Assembly (NCBI GenBank): GCA_016871155.1
Contig: VFZO01000009.1
Coordinates: 1-61,961 of the forward strand
From: Acidobacteriota bacterium
Lineage (GTDB): Bacteria; Acidobacteriota; Terriglobia; Bryobacterales; Bryobacteraceae
Length of the DNA stretch: 61,961 nt
Direction of reading: 5' to 3'
The notes under the pieces were generated by a model, which saw only the letters and a list, made by a program, of their open reading frames with translations, was not told the origin of the DNA and ran no database searches. Both the position numbers and the translations under genes were made by a program. This document shows, one piece after another, positions 1 to 7,578 of this stretch (position 1 is the first letter of the stretch; each line of letters opens with the position of its first letter).

Positions 1-81
1 AGTAACGCGCGATCCCTGGAAGTCGATCTTGAGAAGGCCGTTGAACGAGAGCTGAAAGGGCTGGTTTTGTTTGTCACCCAT
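1..81 (-). CDS. IS1380-like transposase, N-terminal 27 residues only (runs off the window)
   Basis: The frame starts at ATG 81 and is open to base 1. It catalyses cut-and-paste or copy transposition of the insertion sequence in known family members. Only the conserved N-terminal segment (PFQLSFNGLLKIDFQGSRVT) can be seen; the DDE catalytic core is not in the window, so activity cannot be judged. Confidence 0.7.
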   Translation of the reverse strand, partial: MGDKQNQPFQLSFNGLLKIDFQGSRVT

Positions 82-186
82 TGGGTGCTGTCCTCCGCAG
101 GGGTCTTCGCTGCCTTCAAACCCCTATGGATATTGATGCGGACGAGCATCCGGGAGATTCGCACGCGCGGCTCAAAACGGAAATGT
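1..186 (-). mobile_element. Left-edge fragment of an IS1380-like insertion sequence
   Basis: Seen: at the window edge an ATG on the minus strand at position 81 opens a 27-codon reading frame beginning MGDKQNQPFQLSFNGLLKID and then FQGSRVT, which matches the N-terminus I know from IS1380-family DDE transposases. About 105 bases of non-coding DNA lie between this start and the point near 186 where an exported carboxypeptidase-regulatory protein stops making sense, which would be the element's terminal inverted repeat and leader. The rest of the element, including the catalytic residues and the other end, lies outside the window. The exact boundary (183-190) is inferred from the loss of homology in the interrupted gene, not from a visible repeat pair. 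Confidence 0.7.
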
Positions 187-398
187 GGGTTGAAAAAGAA
201 GACTCCCTCTTGGTTGGTCACGACTTCGCGGTTATCGCCCTGCGCGGTGTCGACTAGGACAACCTTCGCGCCCGGGACGACGCCACCGCCCGAGTCCCTG
301 ACGGTACCTCGGATGGAGCCTGATGACTGCTGTGCATACGCGGCTAAACTGATCGCGGCGGCGAGCAACCCTGCCCGGCGCGGCCATAAAAACGCCAT
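186..398 (-). pseudogene. 5' fragment of a TonB-receptor/carboxypeptidase-regulatory-like protein, truncated by the IS
   Basis: The ATG at 398 is followed by a signal peptide (MAFLWPRRAGLLAAAISLAA, ending YAQ) and then by the start of a carboxypeptidase-regulatory (CNA-B-like) beta-sandwich: SGSIRGTVRDSGGGVVPGAK, then a TNQEGVFFFNP stretch at residues 61-71. In intact Oar-type receptors, such as the two further genes in this window, the next words are a PGxY motif and then the TonB plug. Here the sequence instead changes to unrelated arginine-rich residues (HFRFEPRVRI) and runs into the insertion sequence. The reading frame happens to stay open to the window edge, so a short chimeric peptide could be made, but the receptor itself is lost unless its remainder lies beyond the element. 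Confidence 0.7.
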
Positions 399-488
399 TC
401 GAAAACCCCTTTCAGTGAGTACTAACGACCGGAAGAGGAGCCCTTCGCTCCTCTCCATTGGGAGCAATCATACCAAACCGAGCCGGGC

Positions 489-1349
489 TTATCGGCGTAT
501 TCTGTGGTCCGTAAATGTCAAGAACGGCATGGGTGAAGACTTCGGCATGTGGCAGGAGGCGCAGTCCGGACGGCAGTTTTGTTTCGGAGCGTGGCATGCG
601 CGGCAGGCGGCGTCATAGGTCTTCGAGTCCGCGAGATCGGTGTGCGGGTCATGGCAGGTGACACAAGTCAGTCTGCCGCCGCTCATCAGAAAACAGCGGC
701 TGGCTTGCAGACCGACCGGGGCGAAGCGAATGGAAGCGGTGTCGTCAAGTTCCGGTGTGGAAGAAGCGTGGCGCTCATTGGGAGCGCGATGGCAAGTGGC
801 GCACAAAGCGACCGACCGGTCGCGCCGGATGGACGCGGCCGCGGCCGGGTGCGAATCACCGGCGCCGTGGCAGGATTCGCAGTGCACGCCTGGGCGTCCG
901 CTGGTCATGTGGCAACCGAAACATCTCCGTTCATTCTCCTTGGTCTGCACAATGCCCAGCGCAGTAGCGATGGAGTCGGCAGGTTGGCGGGAGTGGCCGG
1001 GAGTCAGGCTGAGCCGGTCGCCTGCGGTGTAGCGGCTGACCCGGTGTTCTATCCACTCGCCGTCAATTCGCAACAGCGGAGTTGCGGCAAAGTGCCCGGC
1101 GCCGAAGAGCCATTGAATAGCCGCTTCGCGCGACTCACCGTCGCGGGTGATGGTGACGCCGCTGGCTGAGTAGCGATACTCGGTGCCACCGCGTTCCCGC
1201 AGCGTTTTGCCCGCGAATCCGGCCCCATCATACGGGCGGAGCGCCTTGGCGTGGCGGGAGCGGGATTGAGCCGCCGCCTTCCCGGCGTGGCAGGTAGCGC
1301 ATGGCGAGGCTAGGGCGGCGGCTCCGAGAATAAATCCAACTGCTCGGAT
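489..1349 (-). CDS. Multiheme c-type cytochrome (seven CxxCH motifs), start uncertain
   Basis: A periplasmic electron-transfer protein. The frame holds seven CxxCH heme sites: CATCH near the N-terminus, then CFGCH, CESCH, CATCH, CVTCH, CRACH and CASCH in the second half. Between heme 1 and heme 2 lies a beta-rich region with an EYRYS strand and an EHRVSRY motif, a layout I know from secreted cytochromes often paired with TPR proteins in Acidobacteria. A hydrophobic stretch (VGFILGAAALAS) directly before the first heme looks like a signal peptide. No in-frame ATG, GTG or TTG exists between the ATG at 1490 (deep inside the TPR gene) and the first heme; I give an ATC at 1349, next to an AGGAG, as a placeholder, and an ATT at 1331 is the other option. 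The gene overlaps the end of the TPR gene, so the two are probably translationally coupled. Confidence 0.75.
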   Translation of the reverse strand: MRAVGFILGAAALASPCATCHAGKAAAQSRSRHAKALRPYDGAGFAGKTLRERGGTEYRYSASGVTITRDGESREAAIQWLFGAGHFAATPLLRIDGEWIEHRVSRYTAGDRLSLTPGHSRQPADSIATALGIVQTKENERRCFGCHMTSGRPGVHCESCHGAGDSHPAAAASIRRDRSVALCATCHRAPNERHASSTPELDDTASIRFAPVGLQASRCFLMSGGRLTCVTCHDPHTDLADSKTYDAACRACHAPKQNCRPDCASCHMPKSSPMPFLTFTDHRIRR

Positions 1350-2392
1350 CGCTCCTTGTCGGCGATGACCTTTACGCGGGCGTACATGCGGTCCGCGTCC
1401 GCCTTCCGGCCCATCGACTGGTAGATGCGCGCAAGCAGATAATGCGCTTCGCGCAAATTCGGGTCGGACTTCACGGATCTCTCCAAGCATGGAATTGCTT
1501 CGGGCGCCTTGCGCTGCTGCCAGATTAGTTTAGCCAACTGGTAATTGGCGCGCGCGTGGGCTGGCTTCTTCGCGAGCACTCCCCGCAGCAGGCTCTCCGT
1601 CTCCTTGGGGTCGCCGCCAGTGAGCAACAGCGCAGCCCCGAGAGTGTAGGCGGCCTCCGCGTCGGACGGAAATCTATTCCGTTCGCGGCGCCATTCCGCC
1701 ACCGCCTCGGCGTTCTGCTTCTTCTTCCACAGGGCCGCGCCAATGTAAAGGCCGGCCATAGGCAGGTCTGGTTTGAGCTCGCGCGCTTTGCGGAAGGCGG
1801 CAAGTGCATCGTCGTTCTGCCCTTCCTGAAAAAGGGCCTGCCCGAGAATAAGCTGGAGTTCGGGCGAGTCGCCGCTGGCGATAAGCGGAGCGAGAAGCTT
1901 CTGCGCTTCGGCGCCTCGTCCGGATTTCACGTACGCGGTAGCGAGCCCGATCAGGACCGTGGTGTCCGCCGCGGGCAGAAGCGCTTCAAAGGCGCCGGCC
2001 GCGTCGTCGTAACGCTCCAACTCCAGCAGGCACATGCCGCGAAGCTGGGCCGCCTGGCGGTTACCGGGGAGCTTTTCGAACGACGCGGCGGCGCTGGCCC
2101 ATTGCCGCGTCTTGAAGTACGCCAGGCCAAGGTTGAGATGGAGCGGCGCCAGATCCTGCCGCAGCTTCAAAGCGCGTTGATAGAACGAAATCGCCTGGGA
2201 AAACTGCTCGCGCCGGGATAGCAGCGAGCCCAGGTTAGCCAACGCCTCGACATGATGCGGATTCGCTTTCAGATGCCCCCGGTACGCGGCCTCCGCTTCC
2301 ACCAGCCGTCCGGCGGCGAAATGCTCGTTGCCCCGGTCGTAAAGCGACTGCGCGAGCAGCGGCAGGGCCAGAGCTATGGAGAGCGTCTTCAT
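1310..2392 (-). CDS. Exported tetratricopeptide-repeat protein
   Basis: 360 residues. A short signal peptide (MKTLSIALALPLLAQ) is followed by about nine TPR units across residues 17-345, recognisable by repeats of the W/L-G-Y-A-P pattern (e.g. AEAAYRGHLKANPHHVEALA, LAPLHLNLGLAYFKTRQWA). TPRs form a superhelix for protein-protein contacts; the likely partner is the multiheme cytochrome encoded directly downstream and overlapping its 3' end. The start ATG overlaps the recQ stop (ATGA), so the protein is probably translated by coupling from recQ. No catalytic domain is visible. Confidence 0.85.
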   Translation of the reverse strand: MKTLSIALALPLLAQSLYDRGNEHFAAGRLVEAEAAYRGHLKANPHHVEALANLGSLLSRREQFSQAISFYQRALKLRQDLAPLHLNLGLAYFKTRQWASAAASFEKLPGNRQAAQLRGMCLLELERYDDAAGAFEALLPAADTTVLIGLATAYVKSGRGAEAQKLLAPLIASGDSPELQLILGQALFQEGQNDDALAAFRKARELKPDLPMAGLYIGAALWKKKQNAEAVAEWRRERNRFPSDAEAAYTLGAALLLTGGDPKETESLLRGVLAKKPAHARANYQLAKLIWQQRKAPEAIPCLERSVKSDPNLREAHYLLARIYQSMGRKADADRMYARVKVIADKERSEQLDLFSEPPP

Positions 2393-3873
2393 GATTCCAG
2401 CGCGACGAACAGCGCCTCAAGAATATCTTCGCCGTATTTGCGCGCCTTTTGCGGGCCGATGCCTGGCACGAGCATCAACTCATCCACCGTGGCCGGCTGC
2501 CGGATCAGCAACTCAGTCAGCGTCCGGTCATGCAGAACAACGTAGGCTTGCACGCGCAACTTGCGCGCATAGTCCCGCCGCCACAATTTCAGCGCCGCCA
2601 GTTGGCTTGGACTTACGCCGGAGTCAAACACCACGCGGCGCACGGGCGCATCATCCTTGGCCATCCATTCGGGCAGCCCGCCGCACACGTCGCATGTGCC
2701 GCACGCACTCCAGGATTTCGGGGACTCGCCAAAGTACTCGCAGATTTGGAGCATGCGGCACGCATCCTGATCCACCAGGCGTTTCACGGCGTGATAGCGC
2801 TGCCATGCGGCTTCCTTGTTGTCCTTCTCTTCCAGCTTGTCGATGAACGAAACCAGCACTCCGATATCGCCGCGCGACCAGAGAAGAACGCAGTCGGCCG
2901 GCTGCCCATCGCGGCCGGCGCGCCCGGCCTCCTGATAGTATTGCTCGGGGCTCTTGGGCAAGGAGAGGTGAACCACGCAACGCACGTCGGGTTTGTTGAT
3001 ACCGAGGCCGAAGGCCACTGTGCCTACCATCACATCGGCTTCGCCGTTCATCCACTGCTCCTGATGCACCCGGCGCTTGCCTGTCTCCATTTGGCCGTGA
3101 TAGTGCAGCGCCGAAACGCCGCGTTCATTGAGCAGCGCGGCCGTCTCCTCCACCATGCGTATGGTCGGGGCATAGACGATTACGGATTCGCCCTTGTGCT
3201 TGCGAATGGCGCGCAGCAGTAGCTTCTCCTTTTCCTTCTTGGTCGATTCGCGCACGATGTAGTTCAGATTGCGCCGCGCGAAGGATGTGATAAACGTTTT
3301 CGGCTCTCGCAGTTTGAGCTGCGAAAGAATGTCGTGCCGCACGCGGCGAGTGGCGGATGCCGTGAACGCGGCGATGGGCACGCCGGGGAATTTGTCCCGG
3401 AGCGTGTGCATTTGGCGGTACTCGGGGCGGAATTCGTGCCCCCATTCGGAGATGCAGTGCGCCTCGTCCACGGCGAAAAAGCCGGGCTGAATCTTTTCCA
3501 GCCACTCCACCGTCGACGGCACGGCCAGGCGCTCCGGTGACAGGTACAGTAAACGCAAGTCGCCGCGATACAGCCGCCGGAAGACATCCTTGCGCTCCTC
3601 CTGCTCCTGCGAACTGTTGAGCACAGCCGCCGGAATGCCGAGTTGCGTGAGTTGAGACGCCTGGTCCTGCATCAGCGCGATGAGAGGCGAGACGACAACG
3701 CACAGCCGGCCGCTGACAACGGCCGGCAGTTGATAGCACAGCGATTTTCCGCCGCCGGTCGGCATGACGACGGCCACATCCTGCCCGCCAAGTATGCTCT
3801 CTACGATTTCCTGCTGCTTGGGGCGGAACGTGTCGTACCCCCAGAATTCGCGCAGCGCGCCATGGATGTCCAT
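2389..3873 (-). CDS. recQ: ATP-dependent DNA helicase RecQ
   Basis: A 3'-5' DNA helicase of recombination and fork repair. Visible features: FRPKQQEIVE (motif 0, about residue 16), Walker A PTGGGKS (38-44), DEAHC box (136-140), the motif VI region with QEAGRAGRDGQ, a zinc-binding RecQ-Ct segment with the cysteines of CRMLQICEYFGE and CGTCDVC, and a C-terminal HRDC-like segment ending VPGIGPQKARKYGEDILEA. At 494 residues it is shorter than E. coli RecQ (about 610): the winged-helix region is compressed and the HRDC follows soon after the zinc site. It heads a three-gene unit with the TPR protein and the cytochrome, joined to the former by an ATGA overlap. Confidence 0.95.
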   Translation of the reverse strand: MDIHGALREFWGYDTFRPKQQEIVESILGGQDVAVVMPTGGGKSLCYQLPAVVSGRLCVVVSPLIALMQDQASQLTQLGIPAAVLNSSQEQEERKDVFRRLYRGDLRLLYLSPERLAVPSTVEWLEKIQPGFFAVDEAHCISEWGHEFRPEYRQMHTLRDKFPGVPIAAFTASATRRVRHDILSQLKLREPKTFITSFARRNLNYIVRESTKKEKEKLLLRAIRKHKGESVIVYAPTIRMVEETAALLNERGVSALHYHGQMETGKRRVHQEQWMNGEADVMVGTVAFGLGINKPDVRCVVHLSLPKSPEQYYQEAGRAGRDGQPADCVLLWSRGDIGVLVSFIDKLEEKDNKEAAWQRYHAVKRLVDQDACRMLQICEYFGESPKSWSACGTCDVCGGLPEWMAKDDAPVRRVVFDSGVSPSQLAALKLWRRDYARKLRVQAYVVLHDRTLTELLIRQPATVDELMLVPGIGPQKARKYGEDILEALFVALES

Positions 3874-3900
3874 CCGCAGCTTATATGGTACCGTCGTGCC

Positions 3901-5901
3901 TCACCACAGCTTGCACTGCCGGTCTTCGTCGCGCACCATGGCGTCGCCGCGCTTGCAGCCGAACGCCTTGTGAAACTCCGGAATATTCATCAGAGTGCCG
4001 TTGGCGCGATAGCGGGCGATCGGATGCGGATCGGTCTGGAGCCGCATGCGGATCGCTTCCGGCCGCAAATTGGTTCCCCACACTTTCGCGAAAGCAATGA
4101 AGAAGCGCTGATCCGCCGTGTATCCGTCGATCACCGGCGGCGCGGGCTTGCCCCGCAGCGAGCGTTGGTAGGCGCGATGTGCGAGCGTGACGCCCCCAAG
4201 ATCTCCGAGCGCTTCGCCGACAACCAGGCGGCCGTTGTGGCGCAGACCGGGGCCTAGGTCAAACGTATTGAATTGCTCGATTACGCATTGCGCGCGAGCC
4301 TCGAATTTCTTGCGGTCTTCGGAGGTCCACCAGTTCCTCAGGTTGCCAGCGAAGTCGAATTTGGAACCCTGATCGTCGAAACCATGCCCCATCTCGTGGC
4401 CGATTACGCTGCCGATGGCGCCGTAGTTCACCGCGTCGTCGGCCTCCATGTCGAACATCGGCGGCTGCAGAATGCCGGCGGGGAAGGCGATCTCGTTCAT
4501 CGGAGGGCTGTAATAGGCGTTGACCGTTGGCGGAGTCATCATCCAATCGGTGCGGTCCACAGGCTTTCCGATCTTGCCGAGCATGTACCGCCGGGCTGCA
4601 AGCCCCGCGGACCGGAGGCTCTCCAGAAGCGCGTTCGGTTGGATCACGACGCTGGAATAGTCGCGCCATTTGTCCGGGTACCCGATCTTGGCCTGGAAGG
4701 CGTTGAGTTTGGCGATGGCGTTCTTCCGGGTCTCGTCTTCGAGCCAGTTTTGTTTGGAGATTTCCTCGCGAAGCGCGGCGCGCATGTTCTCCACCATTTC
4801 GTTCATGCGCTTCTTGGCGGCGGGCGGGAAGTGCTTGGCGGTGTACAAGCGCCCAAGTTCAAAACCCACGGCTTGATCCACCAGTTCGGTGCAGCGCTGC
4901 CAGCGGGGCTGCTCCTCCTTCGTTCCATTGAGGACCGTCGAAAAGAAGCGGAAGTTCTCGGTGGCGAACACCGCCGGCAGGTGGGGCGCGGCGTTGTTCA
5001 GGACGCTCCACTGCAGCCACAACTTCCAGGTCTCGAGCGGCGCTTCCTGAATCTGACGATTGAAATGCTCCAGCACTTTGGGCGTCGAGACGATGAGAGA
5101 ACCGGTTACCGGAACGCCGATGCCGGTCAAGGCGCGCCGCCACTGGAATTCGGGCGCCAGCGCTTCCAGGCCCGCTATATCCTTCTTGTTGTAGCGGCTG
5201 TACGGATCGCGGCGTTCTACATTAGTCGGGGTAACGCTGGCCACCGCGGTTTCAAAAGCCAGAAGCGTCTCGCCCGCGTTGGGAACGGTAATGCCGGCGG
5301 CAGCGAGTTGCCTCCCGGCGTGGGTGGCGAATTCGGTCCGGACAAGCTTGGAGCGGGCATCGTCGCGAAAGTAGAAGTCGCGGTCGGGCAGCGAGAGTCC
5401 GCCGAAGTGGATGTAGGGTACGACGGAGGTGGTGTCTTTCAGGTCGGGAGACGCGGTGACGGCCACGAGCGCGCCGCGCGGGGAGTCGATGAATAGGGCG
5501 GTAAGGGTGTCTTTGAGTTCTTCGCGGCTGGCGATTTTCTGGATGCGCTCCAGCCGTGCTGCGATGGGTTTAAGGTCGAGGGTTTCGATACGGGCCGTGT
5601 CCATGCAGGCGGCGTAAAGGCCGCCCACGCGGGAGCCTTTCTTGCTGGACTCGGTTTCGAGCAGCACGCGGAGGCGTTCCTTGTTGCCTTCCGAGACAAC
5701 GGACATCGTGCCCCAGGAGGACTTACTCGCAGGGATCGGGTTGCGGTCCAACCATCCGCCATTCACGAATCGCCAGAAATCGTCGCACGGTTTGCACGCC
5801 GTGTCGAATTCGTTGGGAGTAATTCCGCTCTTAGGCGGAGGCGCGGCAAACAGTAGGCCGAGGGTAATCAGGCCCGCCGCGCGGAAAGCATGCGGTCGCA
5901 T
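3901..5901 (-). CDS. M13-family zinc endopeptidase (neprilysin/PepO-like)
   Basis: 666 residues, a normal length for this family. The N-terminus is an export signal (RAAGLITLGLLFAAPPP). The zinc site is HEMGH at about residues 502-506 inside VIGHEMGHGFDDQGSKFD, and the third ligand is in GEALGDLGG about 60 residues on. The substrate-binding NAYYSPPMNEI motif precedes it, and the protein ends with the family's typical CKLW. Known family members cleave small peptides outside the cytoplasm. The start is ATG 5901; two small inverted repeats lie immediately upstream (5903-5917 and 5925-5947). Confidence 0.95.
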   Translation of the reverse strand: MRPHAFRAAGLITLGLLFAAPPPKSGITPNEFDTACKPCDDFWRFVNGGWLDRNPIPASKSSWGTMSVVSEGNKERLRVLLETESSKKGSRVGGLYAACMDTARIETLDLKPIAARLERIQKIASREELKDTLTALFIDSPRGALVAVTASPDLKDTTSVVPYIHFGGLSLPDRDFYFRDDARSKLVRTEFATHAGRQLAAAGITVPNAGETLLAFETAVASVTPTNVERRDPYSRYNKKDIAGLEALAPEFQWRRALTGIGVPVTGSLIVSTPKVLEHFNRQIQEAPLETWKLWLQWSVLNNAAPHLPAVFATENFRFFSTVLNGTKEEQPRWQRCTELVDQAVGFELGRLYTAKHFPPAAKKRMNEMVENMRAALREEISKQNWLEDETRKNAIAKLNAFQAKIGYPDKWRDYSSVVIQPNALLESLRSAGLAARRYMLGKIGKPVDRTDWMMTPPTVNAYYSPPMNEIAFPAGILQPPMFDMEADDAVNYGAIGSVIGHEMGHGFDDQGSKFDFAGNLRNWWTSEDRKKFEARAQCVIEQFNTFDLGPGLRHNGRLVVGEALGDLGGVTLAHRAYQRSLRGKPAPPVIDGYTADQRFFIAFAKVWGTNLRPEAIRMRLQTDPHPIARYRANGTLMNIPEFHKAFGCKRGDAMVRDEDRQCKLW

Positions 5902-5902
5902 C

Positions 5903-5917
5903 CCACTAGAATAGTGG
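5903..5917. promoter_or_regulatory. Inverted repeat abutting the M13 peptidase start codon
   Basis: CCACTA-GAA-TAGTGG: two perfect 6-base arms round a 3-base centre, ending one base before the ATG at 5901. It covers the place where a ribosome-binding site should be, and no good Shine-Dalgarno sequence is seen elsewhere. It could be an operator or a small hairpin that masks the start; either reading is inference. Confidence 0.4.
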
Positions 5918-5924
5918 AGCGTGC

Positions 5925-5947
5925 AGTACTTTTGCCCAACAAGTACT
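5925..5947. promoter_or_regulatory. Second dyad upstream of the M13 peptidase gene
   Basis: AGTACTT-N9-AAGTACT, two perfect 7-base arms whose centres are 16 bases apart, roughly 1.5 helical turns. Together with the dyad at 5903-5917 it makes a compact candidate regulatory region in a gap of only 123 bases. Confidence 0.4.
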
Positions 5948-5968
5948 TGAATCCAAGAAATGGGCGCT

Positions 5969-5982
5969 GGCCGGGCCCGGCC
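5969..5982. repeat. 14-bp perfect GC palindrome between the kelch and M13 genes
   Basis: GGCCGGGCCCGGCC lies just after the stop of the kelch gene as transcribed on the minus strand. It could act as a terminator stem, but no T-run follows on that strand, so it is only a candidate. Confidence 0.3.
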
Positions 5983-6024
5983 CCGTTTTCGCGATTTCCA
6001 GTTCGTTGAGACGGCAGGGGGTGC

Positions 6025-7578
6025 TCAGCGGCAGACCTGCTCCGGCCGGTACACCTGGTGCTGAGTGCCGCCCGAAGAGCCGCCTTGCGCCGTACCGCCG
6101 CCCGGCAGGTAGATCAGCCCGGCCCGGAACGCCAGGCCGGTGACGCCGTGGATTGGAACCGGCAGATCCGCCAGATGGGTCCACGTGTTGGTCACAGGAT
6201 TGTATACGTCGTGGTCGGGAAACACTCCGTTCGGCGCCAGCGTGTTTCCTTCGCCGCCGAAGGTGTGAATACAGCCATTGGCCTCAACGGCGTTCAAGCC
6301 GCCCCGCGGGCGGGGCAGCGGGGCGCCCTTCGACCACGTATTCGCCGCCGGGTCGAAAATCTCCACATCGTCGAGCACCGGGCTCTGAAAACCCGCCTGC
6401 GTGCGCCCGCCAATCACGTAGATCCGGTTGTTGGCCGCGACGACCGCCAAATGGTTGCGCTGCGTTGGGAGATTCGGCAACTCGGTCCAACGATCGGTAG
6501 CCGGATCATAAACGGCGAACTCCGCTCCGCCCGGAGGCCTGCCGCCAGCGACGTAGATCTTCCCATTCAGAGCCGCGGCGGCGCCTCCGCCCCTAGGCCG
6601 GGGCAGCGGAGCCCGGCTCCGCCATTGCCTCGTCTCGGGATCGTACTCGAAGTTCGACGCTACAAAACTCGAATTCCCGGCGTCCGATTGCCCTCCGATC
6701 AAGTAGACCTTTCCGTTCGCGACCGCGGGCATCGTATGATTGACGGCTGCCGGCAGTGGCGGCCCGAGGGTCCAAACATCGACAGCCGTATCGTAGACCT
6801 GCACCTGATTCGAGGTGACCCGCGAGGCCGGGTACCCGCCCATCACATAGATCTTCCCGTTCCACTCCGCCACGCTCATTTCGCTGTTGGCCAAGGAGAG
6901 CTCCGCCCGTCTGGCCCAGCCGTTGAACCCTGGAGTGGACGGCCGCAGCGTCAACGAATTCGCGGCGATGCCGTCGACGGTTAGGCGCAGCGGCTGGATT
7001 CCCTCCCGATTCGTCAACGCTTCCGGCACCGGACCCAGATTCACCTGATCCAGCCCGGCGAATTCGCTCTGCGGCCCGGCTGCCAGCACGCCCACCGGAA
7101 TGCCACCCAGCGTCGCACTCACCTCCGTTCGCGTGCCCCGGATGCCCGTCCCGAACAAAACCAGATACGTCTGGCCCACCGGATCGAAAGGATCCGAAAG
7201 ATTCGTTGTGCTTCTCGATCCGTCGGGATTCACGCGCAACACGAGTCCCGCGTCGAACAGGCCGGGCGCGACGTTCCCGATCCGCACGGTCGTTTGCGCG
7301 ACAGTCTGATTGTTGCGCCGCAGTTGGATTACGGCGTCTCCGTTGGCCAAGGCCGCGGGCAACACGAAGTTCACCTGCCCGGCCACGGCGCCGAGCGGCA
7401 CCACAGGCGATCCTGCCACCAGAATTTCAACCGGCGGCACGATGAGCGGTGAGAATCCCGACACAATGGCGCCGGGCGCAAGCGGCGCATTGACCGCGTA
7501 ACTTGCCGCATTGACGACGGAAAACGCCGGAGTCTGCGCCTGCGCGATCGAGCCGAGGAGAAGGAAGAGGGCTTTCAT
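6025..7578 (-). CDS. Exported kelch beta-propeller protein with N-terminal TIGR03437-type domain
   Basis: 517 residues. Start taken at ATG 7578 (MKALFLLLGSIAQAQ, a clean signal peptide); it overlaps the alr stop as ATGA. Residues about 18-230 are the TIGR03437-type domain known from Solibacter proteins (VVNAASYA, PLAPGAIVSGF, VNFVLPAAL, YLVLFGTGI, GLDQVNLGPVPE). The rest is a kelch propeller of about six blades, each with the double glycine and a spaced Tyr/Trp (KIYVMGGYPA, KVYLIGGQSD, KIYVAGGRPP, RIYVIGGRTQ, CIHTFGGEGN). Probably secreted or surface-bound and carbohydrate- or protein-binding; no catalytic motif is seen. In most proteins of this kind the TIGR03437 domain is C-terminal, as in the cyclophilin fusion at 19359, so this order is reversed. 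Confidence 0.88.
   Translation of the reverse strand: MKALFLLLGSIAQAQTPAFSVVNAASYAVNAPLAPGAIVSGFSPLIVPPVEILVAGSPVVPLGAVAGQVNFVLPAALANGDAVIQLRRNNQTVAQTTVRIGNVAPGLFDAGLVLRVNPDGSRSTTNLSDPFDPVGQTYLVLFGTGIRGTRTEVSATLGGIPVGVLAAGPQSEFAGLDQVNLGPVPEALTNREGIQPLRLTVDGIAANSLTLRPSTPGFNGWARRAELSLANSEMSVAEWNGKIYVMGGYPASRVTSNQVQVYDTAVDVWTLGPPLPAAVNHTMPAVANGKVYLIGGQSDAGNSSFVASNFEYDPETRQWRSRAPLPRPRGGGAAAALNGKIYVAGGRPPGGAEFAVYDPATDRWTELPNLPTQRNHLAVVAANNRIYVIGGRTQAGFQSPVLDDVEIFDPAANTWSKGAPLPRPRGGLNAVEANGCIHTFGGEGNTLAPNGVFPDHDVYNPVTNTWTHLADLPVPIHGVTGLAFRAGLIYLPGGGTAQGGSSGGTQHQVYRPEQVCR

Noticed and set aside
1331-1331. TPR-cytochrome gene fusion by programmed frameshift
   Set aside because: No slippery heptamer in the TPR frame and in related proteins the cytochrome precedes the TPR part; kept only as one option in the finding on the cytochrome start.
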